Notes: generated by a model not told the origin, from the sequence alone. Counted from the first letter of the stretch, positions 6,526 through 14,272 are shown. The stretch: DNA of 15,202 nt from DATFES01 sp035457725 (GCA_035457725.1 DATIBC010000093.1:1-15202), one strand, 5' to 3'. Made by a program: numbers and translations.

Positions 6526-7485
6526 TTAGAGGCCGTACGCGGCCGCGGTCTTCACCTGGCGATGGAAGCGCAGCTTCTTCAAGTATTCCAATGGATCCTT
6601 GGGCTTGACCAGGGCGCCCTTCGGCGTATTGAGCCAGTCGTACAATCGGGTGAGCAAAAACCGCAATGCGGCGCCGCGCGAAAACAGCGGCAGCGCCGCG
6701 ATCTCGGCGTCGGATAGCGGGCGGGTCTTCGCGTAGTCGCGGACCAAGAGGCGCGCCTTCGTGGCGTTGAGGCTGCCGTCGTTCTCGAAACACCAGGCGT
6801 TGAGGCAGATCGCCAAGTCGTAGGCAAACTGGTCGTTGCAAGCGAAATAGAAGTCGATCATTCCGGTGAGTCGGTCGCCGCGAAAGAACACGTTGTCGGG
6901 GAAGAGATCGGCGTGAATGACTCCTGACGGCAAATCACTCGGCCAGCGTGCGCCGATAAGCTCCAGCTCCTTGCCGAGTTCCTCGGCCAGCCCCTTGCGC
7001 ACCGTATCGGCGCGCGCGCGACAACTCTCGTAGAGCGTCCGCCAGCCGGACAAGGCGAGCGCATTGACGCGCTTCAGTGGAAAATCGGCGCCGGCGATGT
7101 GAAGCCGCGCCAGGGCCTCGCCGACCTGGGCGCAATGGGAATTCAACACCCGTCGCGGCCACATGCCCTGCAGGAACGTGACGATCGTCGCCGGCCGGCC
7201 GGCGAGGCGACGCAACGCCTTGCCGTCGCGGGCGTGCACCGGCGTCGCGCATGCGATGCCCTTGCCGGCAAGATGCTCCATCAAGCCAAGGAAGAACGGC
7301 AAATCCGCTTCCGCCACCCGCTTCTCATAGAGCGTCAGGATGTAGGCGCCGCGCTCGGTCTGCAGAAGGTAATTGGAGTTCTCCACGCCTTCGGCGATGC
7401 CTTTGCAAGAAAGCACCTCGCCGAGATCGTATTGGGCGACGAAGTTCTCCAGTTCGTCGTCGTCGACTTCGGTATATACGGCCAT
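6526..7485 (-). CDS. thrB: Homoserine kinase (ThrB, APH-fold type)
   Basis: A 319-residue kinase of the aminoglycoside-phosphotransferase fold, the form of ThrB used by many alphaproteobacteria and pseudomonads instead of the GHMP-type enzyme. It phosphorylates homoserine with ATP to give O-phosphohomoserine, the substrate of threonine synthase, whose gene end opens this window. Visible signatures are the N-terminal GIAEGVENSNYLL loop, the catalytic loop VIHADLFPDNVFF (H191, D193, N198) and the metal-binding MIDFYFACND (D211). The family begins MAVYTEV as here. The ATG is 24 nt from the ispH stop, so both are probably on one transcript. Length is normal and no key residue is missing. Confidence 0.96.
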   Translation of the reverse strand: MAVYTEVDDDELENFVAQYDLGEVLSCKGIAEGVENSNYLLQTERGAYILTLYEKRVAEADLPFFLGLMEHLAGKGIACATPVHARDGKALRRLAGRPATIVTFLQGMWPRRVLNSHCAQVGEALARLHIAGADFPLKRVNALALSGWRTLYESCRARADTVRKGLAEELGKELELIGARWPSDLPSGVIHADLFPDNVFFRGDRLTGMIDFYFACNDQFAYDLAICLNAWCFENDGSLNATKARLLVRDYAKTRPLSDAEIAALPLFSRGAALRFLLTRLYDWLNTPKGALVKPKDPLEYLKKLRFHRQVKTAAAYGL

Positions 7486-7509
7486 GCGCCCCCGAGAGAT
7501 CCGCGCCGT

Positions 7510-8484
7510 CTACTCGACGAGCGCGCGGGGCAGGTTGAAATGCACGTCTTCGTCGATGACGTTGATTTCCTCCATCGTCACTTCGTAACGCGCCCTCAGC
7601 GCGGCGATCAGCTCGGCGACGAGGACCTCCGGCGCTGAGGCGCCGGCAGTGATTCCCAAGCGGCGCACGCCCGTGAGATCGCCCCAGGCGATGTCGCCCG
7701 CCCGCTGAATCAAGAACGCACGTGGGCAACCTGCCGCGCGCGCTACCTCGACGAGTCGCATCGAGTTGGAGGAGTTCGGTGCCCCGACGACGAGGACCGC
7801 GTCGGTCTGGCTGGCGATCGCTTTGACCGCGCTCTGCCGATTGGTCGTCGCGTAGCAGATGTCCTCCTTGCGCGGCCCGATGATGGCGGGGAATCGGCCA
7901 TGCAGCGCGGCGACGATGCAGGCGGTATCGTCGACGGAGAGCGTGGTCTGGGTGATATAAGCGAGATTGGCGGGATCGGCGACGACCAGGCGCGCGACGT
8001 CGTCGACGGTCTCGACGAGCACGACTGCGCCCGGCGGAAGCTGTCCCATGGTACCGATCACCTCAGGATGTCCGGCGTGGCCGATGAGGACGATCTGGCG
8101 GCCGCTTTCATAATGGTGCTCGGCTTCGCGGTGCACCTTGCTGACCAAGGGGCAGGTCGCGTCGAGATAGAGCATTTGTCGCCGCTCGGCCGCGGCGGGA
8201 ACCGATTTCGGGACGCCGTGCGCCGAGAATATCACCGGCGCGCCGTCCGGCACCTCGTCGAGCTCCTCGACGAACACGGCGCCCTTGCGTTCCAGCCCTT
8301 CGACGACGTAGCGGTTGTGGACGATCTCGTGGCGCACGTAGACCGGCGCGCCGAAACGGGCCAGCGCCCGTTCGACAATCAGGATGGCGCGATCGACGCC
8401 GGCGCAAAAGCCGCGTGGATTGGCCAGCAGCACCGCAAGCGCCGGCCGTACCGCGTGGCGCTCCTCAGCCATTTTTCCGCCCAC
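7510..8484 (-). CDS. ispH: 4-hydroxy-3-methylbut-2-enyl diphosphate reductase
   Basis: A 324-residue iron-sulfur enzyme of the last MEP-pathway step, converting HMBPP into IPP and DMAPP. The three cluster ligands are C27 (NPRGFCAGVDRA), C111 (DATCPLVSKVH) and C210 (EDICYATTNRQ). The catalytic glutamate is E140 in GHAGHPEV, and the substrate-binding SAHG and SSNSMRL segments are present. The start is ambiguous. GTG at 8482-8484 has GGAAGG about 7 nt upstream and is reported here; an ATG at 8470-8472 gives a protein four residues shorter but has only a poorly spaced GGCGGA. It is the first gene of the minus-strand operon with thrB, the SIMPL gene and rnhA, and diverges from the CDGSH gene across 160 nt. 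Confidence 0.96.
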   Translation of the reverse strand: MGGKMAEERHAVRPALAVLLANPRGFCAGVDRAILIVERALARFGAPVYVRHEIVHNRYVVEGLERKGAVFVEELDEVPDGAPVIFSAHGVPKSVPAAAERRQMLYLDATCPLVSKVHREAEHHYESGRQIVLIGHAGHPEVIGTMGQLPPGAVVLVETVDDVARLVVADPANLAYITQTTLSVDDTACIVAALHGRFPAIIGPRKEDICYATTNRQSAVKAIASQTDAVLVVGAPNSSNSMRLVEVARAAGCPRAFLIQRAGDIAWGDLTGVRRLGITAGASAPEVLVAELIAALRARYEVTMEEINVIDEDVHFNLPRALVE

Positions 8485-8644
8485 TCGCCGCCCTTCCGTA
8501 CGTCAGCCAAGCTTGTGAAATCATTGCATCTTCTCTATGGTCTTGGAGTCGCCCTGAGGGCTGGCGGGGCCAACTTACCCTGCTTCGGTCGGGTGACGGA
8601 AGTAGCGATCTGCCGACATTGGCGCAACATGGATCATCAATCGA

Positions 8645-8887
8645 ATGGCTGAACCGACTGTCGCCCAGCGAGGACCTTACGGCGTCGATGTCATCGCCGG
8701 CCGCCAATACTGGTGGTGCGCCTGCGGTCGCAGCAGACGGCAGCCATTTTGCGACGGCTCGCATGCCGGAACCAATATCGACGCAATTCCTTACTCGGCG
8801 TCGGAATCGAAGAAGCTGTGGTTTTGCGGCTGCAAGCACACCCGCACCAAGCCGTTTTGCGACGGCACCCACAACAAGCTGCCGTGA
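8645..8887 (+). CDS. Double CDGSH iron-sulfur protein
   Basis: An 80-residue protein made almost entirely of two CDGSH (mitoNEET-like) motifs. The first is CACGRSRRQPFCDGSH, with ligands C25, C27, C36 and H40; the second is CGCKHTRTKPFCDGTH, with ligands C61, C63, C72 and H76. Each should hold a 2Fe-2S cluster with three-Cys, one-His coordination. No membrane anchor is seen, so it should be a small cytosolic redox or cluster-transfer protein; its partner is unknown. The ribosome binding site is weak (GGATCATC about 6 nt upstream). Its TGA overlaps the GTG start of the following lipoprotein gene by 4 nt. It is divergent from ispH, itself an iron-sulfur enzyme. Confidence 0.93.
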   Translation: MAEPTVAQRGPYGVDVIAGRQYWWCACGRSRRQPFCDGSHAGTNIDAIPYSASESKKLWFCGCKHTRTKPFCDGTHNKLP

Positions 8888-9435
8888 TCGGCGCGGTGGA
8901 GAGTAACGCGATTCGGCGCGCGCGAGCGGCGATCGCCCTCTCGCTGTTGGCCGCCGGCGTGCTGTCGGCCTGCGGCTCGCGCCAGCCGCCAGCGCCGTGT
9001 CCCACGGCGGTCATCGTCACCGATCTTGCATCGATCACGCGCTTTCGTGACGGACCAGGACGCGACGTGCTCGACGTTCGTTCGCAAGGCGAGATATTCG
9101 ATGTCCTGGTTCAATGCGATTATGGCCGTAGCGGCGCCACGGTCGACCTGCAGGTCGCCATTCGCGCGGCGCGTGGTCCCGCCGACACCGAGCGCCGCGT
9201 GGAGTTTACCTATTTCGTCGCGATCGAATCGCCGAGCGGCGCCATCGTCGCCAAGGAACAATTCGTCGCCGCCTACGAATTCCGCGATAACCGCACGACG
9301 GTCGGCAGCGTCGAGGAGCTTGTGCCGGCGATACCCGGCGCGACGCGCCAGACCGGCCCGGGATATCGTCTATTGATCGGCTTCCAGCTGACTCCCGAGG
9401 AGATCGCATGGAACCAGCGCCAGCGGCCGCGATAA
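8884..9435 (+). CDS. Predicted lipoprotein of unknown function
   Basis: A 183-residue protein with a basic N-terminus (IRRARAA), a hydrophobic stretch and the lipobox LSAC, with lipidation expected at C30, so it is probably membrane-anchored in the periplasm. The mature part is rich in beta-type segments (FTYFVAIESPSGAIVAKEQF) and has two further cysteines, C37 and one in VLVQCDYG. I do not recognise a functional domain. The start is taken as GTG 8884-8886, overlapping the CDGSH stop as GTGA; an in-frame GTG at 8896 is an alternative and would still leave a signal peptide. Reading further upstream in this frame would run antisense-free but inside the CDGSH gene, without a ribosome binding site. 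A hairpin follows directly at 9442-9458. Confidence 0.75.
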   Translation: MIGAVESNAIRRARAAIALSLLAAGVLSACGSRQPPAPCPTAVIVTDLASITRFRDGPGRDVLDVRSQGEIFDVLVQCDYGRSGATVDLQVAIRAARGPADTERRVEFTYFVAIESPSGAIVAKEQFVAAYEFRDNRTTVGSVEELVPAIPGATRQTGPGYRLLIGFQLTPEEIAWNQRQRPR

Positions 9436-9441
9436 CTCGGT

Positions 9442-9458
9442 CGCGAGAATTGCTCGCG
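9442..9458 (+). terminator. Hairpin after the lipoprotein gene
   Basis: A perfect 6-bp stem CGCGAG / CTCGCG with an AATTG loop starts 7 nt after the lipoprotein stop codon. It separates the CDGSH-lipoprotein unit from the gcv promoter. No T-tract follows, so termination is probable by position only. Confidence 0.45.
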
Positions 9459-9463
9459 CGCCA

Positions 9464-9491
9464 TTGACTTGCGATTCGAGCGGCGTATCTT
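9464..9491 (+). promoter_or_regulatory. Sigma70-like promoter of the gcv operon
   Basis: TTGACT (9464-9469) and TATCTT (9486-9491) are separated by 16 nt. Transcription would begin near 9498, shortly before the first helix of the glycine riboswitch at about 9515. The match to the housekeeping consensus and the position make this the likely gcv promoter. Confidence 0.6.
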
Positions 9492-9514
9492 GGGACTCGC
9501 GTCCGGCGACGGAC

Positions 9515-9735
9515 GTCTTGATCGCGGGAGAGATCGGCGGCCTCGCATGCGCGCGGGACGGCCGGCGCCGAAGGAGCAACCGCCCCGGAAACTCTCAGGC
9601 AAACGGACCGCAATCCAAGAGCAAGCTCTGGAAAGCAGCCGCGTCATCGGATAGGACGCGACTCACCGAAGATGTAAGCCCGTTCGACCGAAGCGGTCGA
9701 CGAGGCGAATCTTTCAGGTCCAAGCGACAGAGGGG
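9515..9735 (+). promoter_or_regulatory. Tandem glycine riboswitch (two aptamers)
   Basis: Two glycine aptamers in series lie upstream of gcvT. Aptamer 1 (about 9521-9611) has GCGGGAGAG, GCCGAAGGAGCAA and AACTCTCAGGC, closed by GCGG (9524-9527) pairing with CCGC (9608-9611). Aptamer 2 (about 9626-9732) has CTCTGGAAAGC, CACCGAAGATGTAAG and ATCTTTCAGGTC, closed by CTCTG (9626-9630) pairing with CAGAG (9728-9732). The leader TCTTG (9516-9520) can pair with CAAGA (9616-9620) in the linker, which corresponds to the extra leader-linker helix and kink-turn known for full-length glycine riboswitches. Glycine binding normally turns on the glycine cleavage genes, as the downstream operon fits. The exact 5' boundary is approximate. 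Confidence 0.95.
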
Positions 9736-9807
9736 GCGCCCGGTACGATCGCTTCTGCGCGAGGATCGTGCCCGCGGCGCCGTCGGCTCGTCGCGCGCCG
9801 CGAGGGA
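9736..9807 (+). promoter_or_regulatory. Predicted riboswitch expression platform with competing hairpins
   Basis: Hairpin A pairs GGTACGATC (9742-9750) with GATCGTGCC (9764-9772), extended by GCGCC (9736-9740) with GGCGC (9776-9780). Hairpin B pairs GCGGCGC (9774-9780) with GCGCCGC (9795-9801). Both use 9776-9780, so their full forms exclude each other. Hairpin B ends directly at the GAGGGA ribosome binding site (9802-9807) of gcvT. This suggests control of translation initiation, by inference from pairing only. Confidence 0.5.
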
Positions 9808-9818
9808 CCTGAACATTC

Positions 9819-10934
9819 ATGGCTGAGCCGCACCAAGCATCGCTGCAACGGACGCCGCTGCATGCTCTGCACGTGGCCCTAGGCGCGAAGATGGTTCCGT
9901 TCGCTGGCTACGACATGCCGGTGCAATATCCTGCCGGGATCATCGCCGAGCACCTGCACACCCGCGCCGCCGCCGGGCTGTTCGACGTTTCCCACATGGG
10001 TCAGATCCGCATCGGCGGAAAGGGCGTCGCGGCGGCGCTGGAGTCGCTGGTTCCCGGCGACATCGCCGGCCTTGCGCCCGATCACACGCGTTACACGCTG
10101 TTCACCAACGAATCGGGCGGCATCCTCGACGATCTGATGGTGACAAACCGCGGCGATCATTTGTTCCTGGTGGTGAACGCGGCGTGCAAGGCGGCCGATG
10201 CGGCGCATCTGCGCGCAAGGCTCGGCAGCGGAGTGCAGGTGAGCGAGCTTCGCTCGCGCGCACTGTTGGCGCTTCAGGGCCCGCAGGCGGCGGCCGTATT
10301 GGCGCGCCTGGCGCCCGAAGCCGCATCGATGAAGTTCATGACCTTCGCCGTCGTCAAGCTTGGCGGCATCGACGCCTGGGTGACGCGCTCGGGCTACACC
10401 GGGGAAGACGGGTTCGAGATATCGCTCGAGGGCGCCGCCGCGGAGCCGGTCGCGCGCGCGCTGCTTGACCATCCCGAAGTCAAGCCCGTCGGGCTCGGCG
10501 CGCGCGATTCGTTGCGTCTCGAGGCGGGCCTGTGCCTCTACGGCCACGACATCGACACGACCACGACGCCGATCGAAGCGGGTCTCGCCTGGGCGATCGG
10601 CAAGCGCCGGCGCGCCGAAGGCGGCTTTCCCGGCGCGCAAGTCATCTTGCGTCAGCTCGCCGTCGGACCGTCGCGTCGGCGCGTCGGAATCCTGCCCGAG
10701 GGCCGCGCCCCGGCGCGCGAGCACACGAAGATTCTCGACGCCGGCGGCGCGTCGATCGGCGAGGTGACCAGCGGCGGGTTCGGGCCGACGGTCAACCATC
10801 CAGTGGCGATGGGCTATGTCGCCGCGGCCAAGGCCGGAGAGGGCGCCGCCGTCAACCTTGTCGTTCGTGACGTGCCGCGATCTGCGCGCATCGTCAAACT
10901 GCCGTTCGTTCCGCAGCGCTACTACCGCGGTTGA
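9819..10934 (+). CDS. gcvT: Aminomethyltransferase (glycine cleavage T protein)
   Basis: A 371-residue tetrahydrofolate-dependent enzyme that takes the aminomethyl group from the lipoyl arm of the H protein, releasing ammonia and 5,10-methylene-THF. Family marks include MVPFAGYDMPVQY near the N-terminus, GLFDVSHMGQ (53-62), GGILDDLMV (100-108) with the conserved aspartates D104/D105, SGYTGEDGFEI, and the GLGARDSLRLEAGLCLYGHD block. The C-terminal barrel follows with GEVTSGGFGPTVNHPVAMGYV. Length is normal. The ATG has GAGGGA 11 nt upstream, at the end of the riboswitch expression platform. It is the first gene of a four-gene operon; gcvH follows after 17 nt. Confidence 0.97.
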   Translation: MAEPHQASLQRTPLHALHVALGAKMVPFAGYDMPVQYPAGIIAEHLHTRAAAGLFDVSHMGQIRIGGKGVAAALESLVPGDIAGLAPDHTRYTLFTNESGGILDDLMVTNRGDHLFLVVNAACKAADAAHLRARLGSGVQVSELRSRALLALQGPQAAAVLARLAPEAASMKFMTFAVVKLGGIDAWVTRSGYTGEDGFEISLEGAAAEPVARALLDHPEVKPVGLGARDSLRLEAGLCLYGHDIDTTTTPIEAGLAWAIGKRRRAEGGFPGAQVILRQLAVGPSRRRVGILPEGRAPAREHTKILDAGGASIGEVTSGGFGPTVNHPVAMGYVAAAKAGEGAAVNLVVRDVPRSARIVKLPFVPQRYYRG

Positions 10935-10951
10935 GATCAGGAGAGAGGCGA

Positions 10952-11329
10952 ATGAGCCAGGTCCATTTCACCAACGAGCACGAGTGGATTCGCATCGAGG
11001 GCGACGTCGGTGTCGTCGGCATCACCGATTACGCGCAGGGCCAGCTTGGCGACGTCGTGTATGTCGAACTTCCGGCGGTGGGGAAACAGGTGACCAAGGG
11101 CGGCGAATGCGCCGTCGTCGAATCGGTCAAGGCTGCAAGCGAGGTCTACGCGCCGGTGAGCGGCGAGGTGATCGCAGTGAACGAGGCGCTATCTGGAAAT
11201 CCTGGGCTGGTCAACGCCTCGGCGCAGGGCGAGGGCTGGTTCGTCAAGATCCGCCTCAAGGACAAGAGTGAACTCGCCGGCCTCATGGACGAAGGCGCCT
11301 ACAAGAAATTCACCGCCGGGTTGGCCTGA
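10952..11329 (+). CDS. gcvH: Glycine cleavage system H protein
   Basis: A 125-residue lipoyl carrier protein that shuttles the aminomethyl intermediate between the P, T and L components. The lipoylation site is K60 within GECAVVESVKAASEVYAPV, with the usual E-S-V-K-A surroundings. The N-terminal FTNEHEWIRIEGDVGVVGITDYAQ and the QLGDVVYVELP strand are typical, as is the GEGWFVKIRL segment near the C-terminus. The ATG at 10952 is preferred over an upstream in-frame start because a strong AGGAGAGAGG (10939-10948) lies in front of it and the protein then begins at the family position. Spacing to gcvT is 17 nt and to gcvPA 12 nt. The L protein (dihydrolipoamide dehydrogenase) is not encoded here and is presumably shared with other complexes. 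Confidence 0.98.
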   Translation: MSQVHFTNEHEWIRIEGDVGVVGITDYAQGQLGDVVYVELPAVGKQVTKGGECAVVESVKAASEVYAPVSGEVIAVNEALSGNPGLVNASAQGEGWFVKIRLKDKSELAGLMDEGAYKKFTAGLA

Positions 11330-11341
11330 GGAACCGTCGCC

Positions 11342-12685
11342 ATGCGCTACTTGCCGCACACCGACGCCGACCGTCGCGATCTCCTGAACGCGATCGGGGC
11401 GCCGTCGATCGAGGCGTTGTTCCGCGACGTGCCGGAGGCGGCGCGCCTCAAATCGCCGCTCGATCTGCCCGATCACATGACCGAGCTCGAGGTCGAACGC
11501 GCGATCGGCGCGATGGCGGCCAAGAACCGTCACGCCGGCCAGTTGGCAAGTTTTCTCGGCTGCGGCGCCTACCGGCATCACGTCCCGGCGGCGGTCGATC
11601 ACCTTATCCAGCGCGGCGAGTTCCTCACGTCGTACACGCCCTATCAACCCGAGGTATCGCAGGGCACGCTGCAATACCTTTTCGAGTTCCAAACACAGGT
11701 CGCGCTCTTGACCGGCATGGAAGTCGCCAACGCGTCGATGTACGACGGCGCAACCGCCTGCGTCGAGGCGGTGCTGATGGCAAATCGCCTGACGCGCCGG
11801 ACCAAGACCGTGCTGTCGGGCGGGCTGCATCCGCATTACCGTGAGATCGTCGAGACGCATGCGCGTTTCTCGGGCTTCGCGGTCGACGCGCAACGTTCGA
11901 TGCCCGGCGCGATGGAGAATCTGGTGGCACGCATCGACGCCGAGACGTCATGCGTCGTGGTCCAGAACCCGTCGGTGTTCGGCGATCTCGGCGATTTTAC
12001 CGCGCTTGCCGGGGTCGCCCATGCGGCAGGCGCGCTGCTGATTGTCGTCGTCACTGAGGTCGTGTCGTTGGGATCGATCCAGCCTCCGGGCGCGATGGGC
12101 GCCGACATCGTCGTCGGCGAAGGCCAATCGCTCGGCAATCCGCTCAGCTTCGGCGGTCCCTACGTCGGACTGTTCGCGACGCGCGAAAGGTATGTTCGCC
12201 AGATGCCGGGTCGAGTGGCGGGCGAAACGGTGGACGTCGACGGGCGGCGCGGCTGGGTCCTGACGCTATCGACCCGCGAGCAGCACATCCGGCGCGAAAA
12301 GGCGACGTCGAACATCTGCACCAACTCGGGCCTGTGCGCGCTGGCGTTCACCATCCATCTTGCGTTGCTCGGTGAGACGGGATTGACGCGGCTCTCCGCG
12401 CTCAATCACGCGCGCGCCGTTCAGCTCGCCGAGAAGCTCGAGGCGATCAAGGGCGTACGCCTTCTGACGCCGTCGTTCTTCAACGAGTTCACGCTGGCAT
12501 TGCCCGGGCCGGCGGCGCCGATCGTCGATCGACTGATCGATCGCGGCGTGCTGGCCGGGGTACCCGGCGCGCGTTTGTGGCCGGAGCGCGCCGACCTCGC
12601 CAACATCTTGATCGTCGCCGCAACCGAAATGAACACGGACGAAGACATCGATGTTTTCGCCCGCGCGCTCGGCGCGACGCTGTAA
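11342..12685 (+). CDS. gcvPA: Glycine dehydrogenase (decarboxylating) subunit 1
   Basis: A 447-residue protein corresponding to the N-terminal half of the P protein, which decarboxylates glycine and loads the aminomethyl group on H protein. Typical stretches are MRYLPHTDADRRDLL at the start, FLGCGAYRHHVPAAVDH, SYTPYQPEVSQGTLQYLFE, ANASMYDGATACVEA, and GGPYVGLFATRERYVRQMPGR. It lacks the PLP-binding lysine, which is in subunit 2, as expected for the split form. TGAGGA (11327-11332), overlapping the gcvH stop, gives a ribosome binding site about 9 nt before the ATG. The two subunits form an active heteromer in organisms with split P protein. Length is normal for subunit 1. Confidence 0.97.
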   Translation: MRYLPHTDADRRDLLNAIGAPSIEALFRDVPEAARLKSPLDLPDHMTELEVERAIGAMAAKNRHAGQLASFLGCGAYRHHVPAAVDHLIQRGEFLTSYTPYQPEVSQGTLQYLFEFQTQVALLTGMEVANASMYDGATACVEAVLMANRLTRRTKTVLSGGLHPHYREIVETHARFSGFAVDAQRSMPGAMENLVARIDAETSCVVVQNPSVFGDLGDFTALAGVAHAAGALLIVVVTEVVSLGSIQPPGAMGADIVVGEGQSLGNPLSFGGPYVGLFATRERYVRQMPGRVAGETVDVDGRRGWVLTLSTREQHIRREKATSNICTNSGLCALAFTIHLALLGETGLTRLSALNHARAVQLAEKLEAIKGVRLLTPSFFNEFTLALPGPAAPIVDRLIDRGVLAGVPGARLWPERADLANILIVAATEMNTDEDIDVFARALGATL

Positions 12686-12696
12686 GGATGGCGGCC

Positions 12697-14250
12697 ATGG
12701 ACAAGTCGCAAGGCCGCACCGCGCGCCCAACTGCTGCATCGACCGACCCGGCGACCGTATCCGGCCATCGCGGCCTGCAACTCGAGGAGCGATTGCTGTT
12801 CGAACAGGGCTCTCCCGGACGCTCGGGCGTCGATCTGCCGTCGGCGCCCAAGGCGCGCGAACGCCTTGGCGGGCTCAAGCGCCAGGCGCCGATCGGCCTG
12901 CCGGGGCTGTCGGAGCCGCAGGTCATTCGCCACTTCACGCGCCTGTCGCAGAAGAATTACGCGATCGACAGCGGGCTTTACCCGCTGGGCTCGTGCACCA
13001 TGAAGCACAACCCGCGCCTCAACGAGAAGCTCGCGCGGCTGCCGGGCTTCGCCGACGTGCACCCCTTGCAACCGACGAAGACGACGCAAGGCGCTCTCGA
13101 GCTGATGGAATCGCTGGCCCACTGGCTCACGACGCTCACCGGCATGCCTGCCGTTACGTTATCGCCGGGCGCCGGCGCGCATGGTGAATTGTGCGGCATG
13201 GTGGCGATCCGCGCCGCGCTCGAAGCGCGCGGCGAGAAGCGCACCCGCGTGCTGGTGCCTGAATCGGCGCATGGGACGAATCCGGCGACCGCGGCGGCGT
13301 GCGGATTTTCCGTCGACGCGATTCCGGCCGATGCACGCGGCCGGGTCGATCTTGCCGCATTCAAGGCCAAGCTCGGCGCCGACGTCGCGGCGATCATGCT
13401 GACCAATCCCAACACCTGCGGCCTGTTCGAGCCCGACATCCGCGAGATCGCCGCGGCGATCCATCGTATCGGCGGATACTTCTATTGCGACGGCGCGAAT
13501 TTCAATGCCATCGTCGGGCGCGTGCGGCCGGCCGATCTCGGCATCGATGCGATGCACATCAATTTGCATAAGACGTTCTCGACTCCGCATGGCGGCGGGG
13601 GGCCAGGTTCCGGACCGGTGGTGTTCGCATCGTCGCTCGCGCCGTACGCGCCGCTTCCCTATGTGGCGCGCGGGCCCGACGGTCTGCGACTGATCGAACA
13701 TCGCGAGGGCGACGCGAAGCCGCTGGGGCGTCTCAAGGGGTTCCATGGCCAGATGGGCATGTTCGTGCGCGCGCTCGCCTACATGATGAGCCATGGCGGC
13801 GACGGCCTTGCCGCGGCGTCGGGCGACGCGGTGCTCAACGCCAACTATCTGCTTGCCAAGCTCAATGGCGTCATGTCGCCTTCCTTCGAAGGGCCGTGCA
13901 TGCACGAGGCGTTGTTCGACGATCGTTTCCTCAAGGACACCGGGGTTACCACACTCGATTTCGCGAAAGCGCTGATCGACGAGGGATACCATCCGATGAC
14001 GATGTACTTCCCCCTCGTCGTGCACGGCGCGCTGCTGATCGAGCCGACGGAATCGGAGAGCCGCGGATCGCTCGACGCCTTCATCGCCACGCTGCGGGCG
14101 CTCGCGGCGCGCGCCAAGTCTGGCGATGCGGCGTTCTTTCACGAGGCGCCGCGCCTCACGCCACGCCGCCGCCTCGACGAAACGCGCGCCGCGCGTCAGC
14201 CGGTGTTGCGGTGGAGAAAGGCTACGCCGGCGAGCGAGGCGGCCGAGTAG
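12697..14250 (+). CDS. gcvPB: Glycine dehydrogenase (decarboxylating) subunit 2
   Basis: A 517-residue protein corresponding to the C-terminal, PLP-binding half of the P protein. The cofactor lysine is K292 in MHINLHKTFSTPHGGGGPGSGP; other family marks are NYAIDSGLYPLGSCTMKHNPR, LSPGAGAHGELCGM, ESAHGTNPATAAACGF and TNPNTCGLFEPDI. The start at ATG 12697 was chosen because AAGGA (12684-12688) sits 8 nt upstream; an ATG at 12688 is in frame but has no usable site. The gap to gcvPA is 11 nt. The first 40 residues or so are polar and variable, and the last 40 are rich in Arg and Ala, so both ends may be lineage-specific. It is the last gene of the gcv operon and is followed at once by a hairpin. 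Confidence 0.97.
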   Translation: MDKSQGRTARPTAASTDPATVSGHRGLQLEERLLFEQGSPGRSGVDLPSAPKARERLGGLKRQAPIGLPGLSEPQVIRHFTRLSQKNYAIDSGLYPLGSCTMKHNPRLNEKLARLPGFADVHPLQPTKTTQGALELMESLAHWLTTLTGMPAVTLSPGAGAHGELCGMVAIRAALEARGEKRTRVLVPESAHGTNPATAAACGFSVDAIPADARGRVDLAAFKAKLGADVAAIMLTNPNTCGLFEPDIREIAAAIHRIGGYFYCDGANFNAIVGRVRPADLGIDAMHINLHKTFSTPHGGGGPGSGPVVFASSLAPYAPLPYVARGPDGLRLIEHREGDAKPLGRLKGFHGQMGMFVRALAYMMSHGGDGLAAASGDAVLNANYLLAKLNGVMSPSFEGPCMHEALFDDRFLKDTGVTTLDFAKALIDEGYHPMTMYFPLVVHGALLIEPTESESRGSLDAFIATLRALAARAKSGDAAFFHEAPRLTPRRRLDETRAARQPVLRWRKATPASEAAE

Positions 14251-14252
14251 GG

Positions 14253-14272
14253 CACGCGCGCGATGGCGCGTG
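14253..14272 (+). terminator. Hairpin after the gcv operon
   Basis: A perfect 7-bp stem CACGCGC (14253-14259) / GCGCGTG (14266-14272) with a 6-nt loop starts 2 nt after the gcvPB stop codon. No T-tract follows. The position suggests it ends or stabilises the gcv transcript. The remaining 194 nt before the CBS gene hold no gene; a weak TTGTCT-N16-TTATCC pair (14344-14371) could be a promoter for the CBS gene. Confidence 0.45.

Noticed and set aside
6491..6841. N-terminal extension of the SIMPL gene by 117 codons
   Set aside because: It would run antisense-free but inside thrB in another frame and would bury the signal peptide; the ATG at 6490 has a clear GAGGAG site.
9879..10799. Minus-strand open frame of 306 codons opposite gcvT
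   Set aside because: It shows no family signature and is the antisense shadow of a well-matched gcvT.
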